NCBI GenBank assembly: GCA_022575985.1 | Contig: JAKSXM010000141.1 | Location: forward strand, 667,357-731,356 | Source of the DNA: Anagrus nilaparvatae | Taxonomy: Eukaryota; Arthropoda; Insecta; Hymenoptera; Mymaridae | Direction: 5' to 3' | Length of the DNA stretch: 64,000 nt | Shown: positions 56,790 through 64,000 of the stretch, in pieces | Layout: each line of letters begins with the position of its first letter | Numbering within the stretch: the first letter of the stretch is position 1 | Notes under the pieces: generated by a model | Database searches by the model: none | Seen by the model: only the letters and a program-made list of their open reading frames with translations | Told to the model about the DNA's origin: nothing | Translations under genes and position numbers: made by a program

Positions 56790-58035
56790 AAAAAGTGTCA
56801 TGATGTAAGCATTTATGATTTGTACTTAGAAACCCTTAAAAGGACGCTTTTGCCCTTAAGGACTAACACATACGTTTGGGTTTTTAGGACCATCTTTATT
56901 GGAAATTGTGACCCAAAAAACGTATAGTTCGAGTTATGATGTAAGCATTTATGATTTGTACTTCAAATCCCTTAAAAGGGCAATTTTTGTCCTTTAAGGG
57001 CTAACACATACGTTTGGGTTTTTTAGGACCATCATTATTGCAATCAGTGACCCAAAAAACGTATAGTTTGAGTTTTGATGTAAGCATTTATGATTAGTTT
57101 TTAAACCCCTTAAAAGGGCAATTTTTGCCCTTTAAGGGCTAACACATACGTTTGGGTATTTAGGACCATCATTATTGCAATCAGTGACCCAAAAAACGTA
57201 TATTTTGAGTTATGATGTAAGCATTTATGATTTTTACTTTAAATCCCTTAAAAGGGCAATCTTTGCCCTTTAAGGGCTAACACATACGTTTGGGTATTTA
57301 GGACCATCATTATTGTAATCAGTGACCCAAAAAACGTATAGTTTGAGTTATGATGTAAGCATTTATGATTTGTACTTTAAACCCCTTAAAAGGGCAATTT
57401 TTGCCCTTTAAGGGGTTAACACATACGTTTGGGTTTTTAGGACCATCATTATTGCAATCAGTGACCCAAAAAACGTATAGTTTGAGTTTTGATGTAAGCA
57501 TTTATGATTAGTTCTTTAAACCCCTTAAAAGGGCAATTTTTGCCCTTTAAGGGCTAACACATACGTTTGGGTATTTAGGACCATCATTATTGCAATCAGT
57601 GACCCAAAAAACGTATATTTTGAGTTATGATGTAAGCATTTATGATTTTTACTTTAAATCCCTTAAAAGGGCAATCTTTGCCCTTTAAGGGCTAACACAT
57701 ACGTTTGGGTATTTAGGACCATCATTATTGCAATCAGTGACCCAAAAAACGTATAGTTTGAGTTATGATGTAAGCATTTATGACTTGTACTTTAAACCCC
57801 TTAAAAGGGCAATTTTCGCCCTTCAAAGGGCAATTTTTGCCCTTTAAGGGGTTAACACATACGTTTGGGTTTTTAGGACCATCATTATTGCAATCAGTGA
57901 CCCAAAAAACGTATAGTTTGAGTTTTGATGTAAGCATTTATGATTAGTTCTTTAAACCCCTTAAAAGGGCAATTTTTGCCCTTTAAGGGCTAACACATAC
58001 GTCTGGGTTTTTAGGAACATCATTATTATTATCAG
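56790..58035 (-). repeat. Right terminal array of ~138-bp palindromic repeats
   Basis: About nine units in inverted orientation to the left array; phrase AGTGACCCAAAAAACGTATA at ~138-base spacing. The second unit from the outer end is the 161-bp variant, exactly as in the left array. Short reading frames here are copies of the repeat, not genes. Confidence 0.93.
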
Positions 58036-58298
58036 TGACCCATAAAACATATTGAAATCCAATCTTGATCCAGATGGTAATCCCTAAGAGCAAAATCTTT
58101 TACTTACCTCTTCTGTATCAGCAAAATAATTTTTTAACTTTTTTACACTTCTAGCCTCCGTATCTCAAAAGGGAATGAATATTTCCGATTTTCCCATAGG
58201 ACATTTTCGTTTCAAAATCTCTTAAACTATCGATTCCCAAAGTTTGAAGAAAATCCCACCATTTGCAATTTTCCAATGCCAATGGTGCGGGGTCCTTT

Positions 58299-60990
58299 TC
58301 AAAAAAAGGTTATTTTAAATCATATTTTTTTGTCTAAATAGAATAATTTTCCCCGTAAAATAAGTTCAGCGAAAGTTAAGTTTGCTTAAAATTTCAAGAA
58401 AAATTTTAGAGATTCAAAAAGCCAACGCAATAATATTTTCCCAAAGAGAGTAATTTTTTTTTCAGAATAAGCTAAGTAAAGTATATGTTTACCTGGAAAT
58501 TTCAAGCAAAAATATCATTGCAAGTCATATTTTTTTTAAAAAAGAGTAATTGTTTTAAAAATAATTCAAGTAAAGTTTAGGTTTAAATTTCAAGTAAAGC
58601 TTAAGGATAAAAATATTACCTTAAGACATTTCAAATCAATTGTGAAGTAAAGTAATTTTTTTTCTCAGAAGATTATTAGTGAATTTTATGGTTGCCTGAA
58701 ATTTCAAGCATTTTTTTTAAAGGTTAAAAAAAAAAAACACGTCATTTTGAGACATTTTAAATCATGCTAAGATAAAAATGATTAAATAATGGCAGTAATT
58801 TTAGGTTTGAAAAAAAAAAATTCTTCAAACAGGAAACTTAGAGAGTTTTTCAGACCTTTTTGTTTGGAATAAGAGAAATAGGGTAAACAATTTTGTGTTT
58901 GCCTAAAATTTCAAGAAATTTTTTTGTTAGGATTTAAAAATGTCATTTTAAGACATTTTAAATCAAGTTAAGATAAAGAACAATTAAATAACTGAATAAA
59001 TTTGATAATATAATAAATTTTATAATTTGTCTGAAATTTCCAGCAAAATTTTAAAGGTTTAAAAAAAAATTTTTGATTTCAAGTCGTGTTTTTCTAAATA
59101 GAATAAAAGTTTGTAGGATAAATTCAATGAAAGTTATGTTTGCCTGAAATTTCAAGCAAAAATTGAGAGATTTAATTTTAAGTAATATTTTTCTAAATAG
59201 AGTAAATTTTTGTAGAATAAGTCCAGTGAAAAAGTTATGTTTACTTAAAAGTTCAAACAAAAATTTAAAGTTTTAAAATAATGACAGCAATTTTTTTTTT
59301 GTTTGCCTGAAAGTTCAAGCAATTTTTTTTTTAGGAAACTAAAAATGTCATTTTGAGATTTTTTTTTTTATTTTTTTATTTTAAGCCATGTTAAGAAAAA
59401 TAAGTAAATAATTTCAGTAATTTTAGAAGATTTAAAATAATGACAGCAATTTTTTGTTTGTGTGCCTGAAAGTTCAAGCAATTTTTTTTTAAGGGAGATT
59501 AAAAATATTATTTGGAGATTTTTTTATTAATCATGTTAAAGATAGAAATAAGTAAATGAATTCAGTAAATTTTGGCGTTAAGCGAAAATCTGAACAAAAA
59601 ATTTAGAGAATTACAGACCAAAAAAAAAATGTCAGCAATGTGTAATTTGCTTGAAATTCCAAGCAGGGATTTGAAGTGTTGAAAAGAATTAAGAAAAAAT
59701 TGAATAATTTAGTGATAAGGGATAGTTATTTCTTGTTTAAATTGTTATAAGATTATAAATTTTTGCAATATCTTTTAGCTATAAACTTTAGTTAATACTT
59801 AAAGTAAAATCCTTTTAATTAAAGTATAAGAAAAAGAAAAGAGTTAAACTACAGGAATAACTTATTTCTTTACTACTTGAGCGGTTGAAAAAATTTTAAC
59901 AGGATTTAGTCATTTGCAGTATATTCAAACATAAAAACTATAAAATTAAACGGTTACCCAGTTTAAAAAAAAATTTTGAGTAAATTTTTGGATACTTAAA
60001 CAAATTTTGGAATGTATAAGTTTAACAAGAAATTTTTGAGTTTTAACCCAAGTAACTTTTTAGTATACTTTGGCAATTTAAGGGAATAATAAAAAATTTT
60101 AGGGATTTTAACCAGTAATAAAGTTGTGCTTGGATTGGAAAAAAGACGTTAAGTAACATTTTTTTTAATTTATGCATGAGGTTTACTAAAATAAAAATAA
60201 CAATGGAAAAAAAAATATATACATACATTTTATAGGAGTAAATATCATTATACTGTAGAATATAAAAAAAACAAGCGACAATGTATTAGTATGAGTGAAT
60301 CACATATAAAAAAAACAAGCGACAATGTATTAGTATGAGTGAATCACATATAAAAAAAACAAGCGACAATGCATTAGTATGAGTGAATCACATATAAAAA
60401 AACAAGCGACAATGTATTAGTATGAGTGAATCACATATAAAAAAAAAGCAAGCGACAATGTATTAGTATGAGTGAATTACATATAAAAAAAAACAAGCGA
60501 CAATGTATTAGTATGAGTAAATCACATATATATATATATAAAACAAGCTACTGTGTAATAATATGAGTATATAACTAGACAATAATATAACTAGACCGGT
60601 AAAATATGAAACATTTTAAATAAAATATGATTAAATCAAGTAATTTTTTTTGTAAATTAAAATAATTTACAGAAGAAAAGTTTGCTTGAAAATTCAAGCA
60701 AATTCTAAAAATATGAATTAAGGCCCTTAAATAGTTTTGGAGGTATTTTAAGCAATTTTCAAGGAAAATACTGGAGTTTGCTTGAAAATCCAAGCAAATT
60801 TTAAGAATATGAACTAAGGTTTCAAATAGTTTTAAAGTATTTTTAGGGGTAATACTAAGAAATTTTCAAGGAAAAATATTGGCGTTTGCTTGAAAATTCA
60901 AGCAAATTTTAAAAAACGTGAATTAAGTAGTATTTTTAAAGAAAAATATTAGCGTTTGCTCGAAAATTCAAAAAAAAATGTGAATAGTTT
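58299..60990. repeat. Degenerate satellite built on a TTGCYTGAAATTTCAAGCAA palindrome
   Basis: The dyad recurs at about 58370, 58500, 58690, 58910, 59030, 59140, 59240, 59305, 59460, 59645, 60685, 60780, 60890 and 60955, every ~70-200 bases. T runs, AGGTTTAAAA and CATTTTAAGACATTTTAAAT phrases lie between copies. The first part is more diverged; the last four copies (GTTTGCTTGAAAATTCAAGC) are nearly identical. The large element at 48442-58298 is embedded in this satellite. Confidence 0.8.
60262..60560 (+). repeat. 44-bp minisatellite, six to seven copies
   Basis: Unit AAAAAACAAGCGACAATGTA followed by TTAGTATGAGTGAATCACAT, with starts at about 60271, 60315, 60359, 60402, 60449 and 60493 and a degenerate copy near 60541. 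Copies differ mainly in the length of the A run. Confidence 0.95.
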
Positions 60991-62384
60991 TAAAATATCT
61001 CAAACGTAAATTAAAAAGATGGAATTGAGATTTTAACATGTTTAAAATTAAAAATTACTTACCCTATTACTTACCAAAACACAAAAAATAACATAAGAAA
61101 AGCCCAGGAAACCATATTTTTTTTTCTTGAACAAGTTGGATTTAATTAAAACCCAAGCTCCAATTTCAGATCTCTAAACAAAAACTGCTAACAAAACACC
61201 TTGTCTCTCACATGTGACAACAAGTTTTTATCCTACCTAACCATTCCTGAATTAAACCGGGCCAAAACATTAACTACCTGTTGAATTTGCCCCCCACCAA
61301 AAAGAAAAAAGCAAAAAAATTTTTTCAAAGGAAATCCTGAAAATCAAACTAATTTATTTTCTGTGCATGTGCACTCATACTACATTAAAAGTCATAGATT
61401 TAATTATATGACATTGACTCTTACACATAGCCCAATATAAAGGTACACCAGAGGTGAAAAACCTTCGATATGTAATAAAGGAAAAAGTAATAAATGGGAT
61501 ATAGAATATACTTAGAGTATACTTCTGAGGTCAAAGTATTTTATATTATTTTCCCTTATCGTTTTAAAATTTGATACTTGTTATTATTGATTTTTTTTTC
61601 TTTCTTCCTATTTTTTCTACTGTGGAAATTCAAGTTTTAAGGGGTTTTCTATATAAAAATATTTTAATTAGCTACCCTTTTTCTTTAATTACCATCACAA
61701 AAAATTAGAATTTTATACGGATAAGAAAAATAAATAGAGATAGAAATAAAAAGTTACACCTTTTTTGTATGAACCAAAAAAAAACCATTGGTTAATCCGG
61801 ATTTAGGCAATATTATTATTGATCTTTCACTCATGTTTTTTTTTATTATAAAGATTTTTTTTACAGAAAAAATTAAATTATACACAAGATAATACGATTT
61901 GGATTTTTTTTCCCTTGTCAAACAAGTATTCCATAAACTATTCTAAAATAATTACAGATAAACTATTAATAATTTTAAACAAAAAACTAAATGAAAATAA
62001 ATTTTTTATCACCTAATAATTGTCATAACAAAATTTACAAAATAATTTTCATAAGTTACGTTATAAGGTTGCAATTCTAAAATTTTGCTTCAATCACTTA
62101 AAAAATTAACGCATTTTAAAACAATTCCAAACTTTTGAACATTAGATTAGTAATTAATACAAACAAAACTCAAATAGGGCAACCGAACCCAACTATAAAT
62201 ACAAATACCATAACTATTTCAATCAATTAATAATTAATAAAATTATAATTTACAAAATAAATTTTACAGAGAAAAAATATATAAATAAATCTGTCATGGA
62301 TTTTCACATTGAGTTTTTTTTTTATTTAAACTGAATATTATAAATCACAGTATAAAAAAAAAGAACCTAAGTCTAAATGCATGA
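60991..62384. other. AT-rich spacer, no gene seen
   Basis: No frame, RNA gene or repeat array was recognised. A slightly less AT-rich block at 61140-61300 has no coding signal on either strand. Confidence 0.35.
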
Positions 62385-63000
62385 ACTAAAATATGTGAGT
62401 TTGACGAGTTAATGGGTTGACGAGCTCTGATACCACTAACTTCTGTTCCATAGTCTACAACCACTGTTTTCTTGACTTAAAATATTTATCATATACACAA
62501 TCTCCAACAATTGACATCCTTATAAGCATACTTTCTTGACCATCTCCATTCCCAACCATTTCACAATCAATGGCTACAATTCTTGTCAATGAGGCATCAT
62601 TTTCAACAGAATTTTACCTTTTCGTTTGACTTAGTATTCCTAAACTAAAGTAAGTCATTAGCTAAAATTTAATTAATGATTAAATAAAAATTACCTGATT
62701 ATTTTCTAATGCTTGCAGCGAGATAGGAGGGAACTTTAAAGCTGTAACTATACTTTATATATCTCCCAATTTGAACCAGGCACTCCAAGCTCGATATTAC
62801 TTTCTTTGACTGTTTCTTTATCACCTTGAGAATCATCTTTATTTGTATTCTGTGACCTTTTTGACACCAGTGAGCCCATTAATTATTTGAAATTTATTAT
62901 GAATGTCCCTTGATTGGCATTTGGTTCTTCATCACTTGAATTTGAATTTATTTTGGCAAGTGGAACTTATTGATTATACTAGCCATGATTTTAAATGATA
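62385..63000 (-). pseudogene. REXO4-like RNA exonuclease pseudogene
   Basis: On the minus strand, IVAIDCEMVG (62580-62551) is the DxE motif I of the DEDDh 3'-5' exonucleases of the REXO4/Rex4 type. It is followed by GDGQESMLIRMSIV and CVYDKYFK. After a one-base shift near 62480 comes VVVDYGTEVSGIR, the next conserved block of the family. Upstream, PGSNW (near 62775) fits the linker before the exonuclease domain, but the region has several stops. The protein normally acts in rRNA processing in the nucleolus. The remaining exonuclease motifs are not found downstream, so this is a partial, decayed copy. Whether it is processed or exonic is unclear. Confidence 0.75.
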
Positions 63001-64000
63001 CTAATTTTATAAGGGAAATAAATACAAATGTAAATATTATAGATAGACACAAATAAAAAAAATAAAAAAATTAATAGAAAACTTGACATTAATTTTGTCA
63101 ATTAGTTGATTAAACCATTCAGTATGTCCGAATTCTAACATGAGTGAAATTTGAGCAAACTTTAGAAAATTTATTTACACTTTAATACTGTAATTAAACT
63201 TTGGCAAACCAATTAAATGCAATGATTGCAATTAGTTTTTGTGTTTATATCGAAATTCGAGGTTATATATGCCCCAACGTCCAAAACGATCGGTGTTGAT
63301 TTTTTTTTTAAAGGAAAAGAGCGGTAATTTTAATTTTATTAAAGAATTTTTTTGTATCAAAATTATGCTACTTGCGAGTTTTTTTAATTAAAATGAATGA
63401 AGCTTAATAATTTAGCTTCCTATACTATTTCATTTTAATAAAATAACTGGATATATCGTTTTATTTTTTTTTATTGTCAATGAATAATGGATATAATATG
63501 GACCTAAGTCCAATACAAAGAATAAAAATTATGTAGGGTACATGCAAGAATGTTAATGATTACTTGATTGATGCACATTAAAGAATTATTTTCCTTGTAT
63601 GCATCTTTATATGCTTTTGTTTAAAGGAATATTGGCAAGGAATTAAGACTCATCATTAAAAAGGTCTTAAGAGAAAAAAATATGTATGCAAAAATCCTGA
63701 GATTTAAAGTTTAGATTTCCAATAAAAAAGTACTGAAATAATTTATTCTACTCCAACTTTCATTATTTTTTTTTATTTTACTTATCTCTATGTTGTATCA
63801 CATAAAGTATTACTATACATAGGTACTAAAGTGATATCCAATTTTAGATTCTGATTCTATAAAATATGTTTTTGGACATAAGCTTATATTCGTAATAAAT
63901 AAAAGCTATATATTTGCAGAATTATTTGCAGGACTGTTTTTTATGAATGATATTTTTCTTACAAAAATGTCTAAATTTGATAAAATAAGTAAATTTTTTT
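63001..64000. other. AT-rich spacer, no gene seen
   Basis: No coding character, repeat array or RNA gene recognised up to the window edge. Confidence 0.35.

Larger units (their letters stand above)
48442..58298. mobile_element. 9.86-kb Foldback-like element with repeat-array termini and a transposase
   Basis: The outer inverted termini begin AAAGGACCCCGCACCATT and end with the complement, with ~250 bp of closely matching unique sequence on each side. Inside these lie arrays of ~138-bp repeats (left ~48690-49450, right ~56790-58030). A transposase gene (51879-49860) and a ~143-bp repeat array (52690-53345) follow on the left only. A second pair of inverted arms (53340-54960 and 55240-56775) surrounds an AT-rich centre near 55.1 kb. 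Long inverted termini made of tandem repeats are the hallmark of Foldback (FB) and Galileo-type elements. Whether the transposase moves this element or was inserted into it is open. Confidence 0.8.

Noticed and set aside
57319..57937. Minus-strand frames beginning MLTSKLKLYVFWVTD, also seen at 48803
   Set aside because: They are translations of the 138-bp terminal repeat in both arms and recur with the array period.
48442..58298. A Maverick/Polinton or viral integration
   Set aside because: No polymerase B, capsid, packaging ATPase or protease frame is present; only a DDE/SWIM transposase and repeat arrays.
60262..60560. CRISPR-like array
   Set aside because: Repeats abut without unique spacers; it is a 44-bp minisatellite in eukaryotic DNA.

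Overview
This is very AT-rich eukaryotic DNA, most likely from an insect. The signs are spliced genes with short introns, an R1-clade LINE, a Ty3/gypsy element, piggyBac and PIF/Harbinger-type transposons, Foldback-like elements and arrays of simple satellites. I cannot name the species. No rRNA, intact tRNA or CRISPR was seen. Host genes are few and almost all are damaged; most of the window is mobile or satellite DNA.

Layout. 1-3.1 kb: AT-rich spacer with a foldback repeat (889-1629). 3.16-12.25 kb: a decayed Ty3/gypsy retrotransposon (gag, protease, RT, RNase H, integrase) with an OTU-type cysteine protease domain between RNase H and integrase. It carries a MITE (7666-7892), a 1003-bp LTR-like insertion inside integrase (10578-11580, 5-bp target duplication) and, just downstream, a 5'-truncated LINE copy (12403-12634). 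13.8-14.6 kb: an inverted-repeat element whose two arms each hold a hammerhead-ribozyme-like motif. 16.8-26.1 kb: two minus-strand F-box/leucine-rich-repeat paralogues. The downstream one (18152-16782) has two nonsense codons. The upstream one (26102-20948) is split by a 3.77-kb R1-like LINE with a clear target duplication. 26.6-28.2 kb and 36.4-36.8 kb: plus-strand ORFs of unknown function. Two of them share a C-H...C-x-W-C motif and the third is coiled coil. 30.7-32.2 kb: a 1.5-kb foldback element.

38.4-45.5 kb: satellite domain. Four ~375-bp units with Helitron-like 3' ends come first, then eight ~565-bp units in a higher-order pattern, one of which is interrupted by a 1118-bp piggyBac remnant (41752-42869, TTAA duplication). 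45.6-47.9 kb: a minus-strand JmjC plus C2H2 zinc-finger gene with a GC-AG intron and two in-frame stops. 48.44-58.30 kb: a 9.86-kb Foldback-like element. Its inverted termini are arrays of ~138-bp palindromic repeats. It carries a DDE/SWIM transposase gene whose stop codon is followed 33 bases later by a perfect histone-type 3' stem-loop. It sits inside a satellite built on a GCCTGAAATTTCAAGC-like palindrome that continues to ~61 kb, together with a 44-bp minisatellite. 62.4-63.0 kb: a REXO4-like exonuclease pseudogene on the minus strand.

How it fits together: this looks like a repeat-rich, weakly selected region (pericentromeric, heterochromatic or a similar niche) where elements nest into each other and into host genes. 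The most interesting items are the OTU domain in pol, the hammerhead-like inverted repeats, the histone-type stem-loop behind a transposase, the LTR-like insertion with a 45-nt antisense tRNA-Glu match, and the many reading frames broken only by isolated stop codons.
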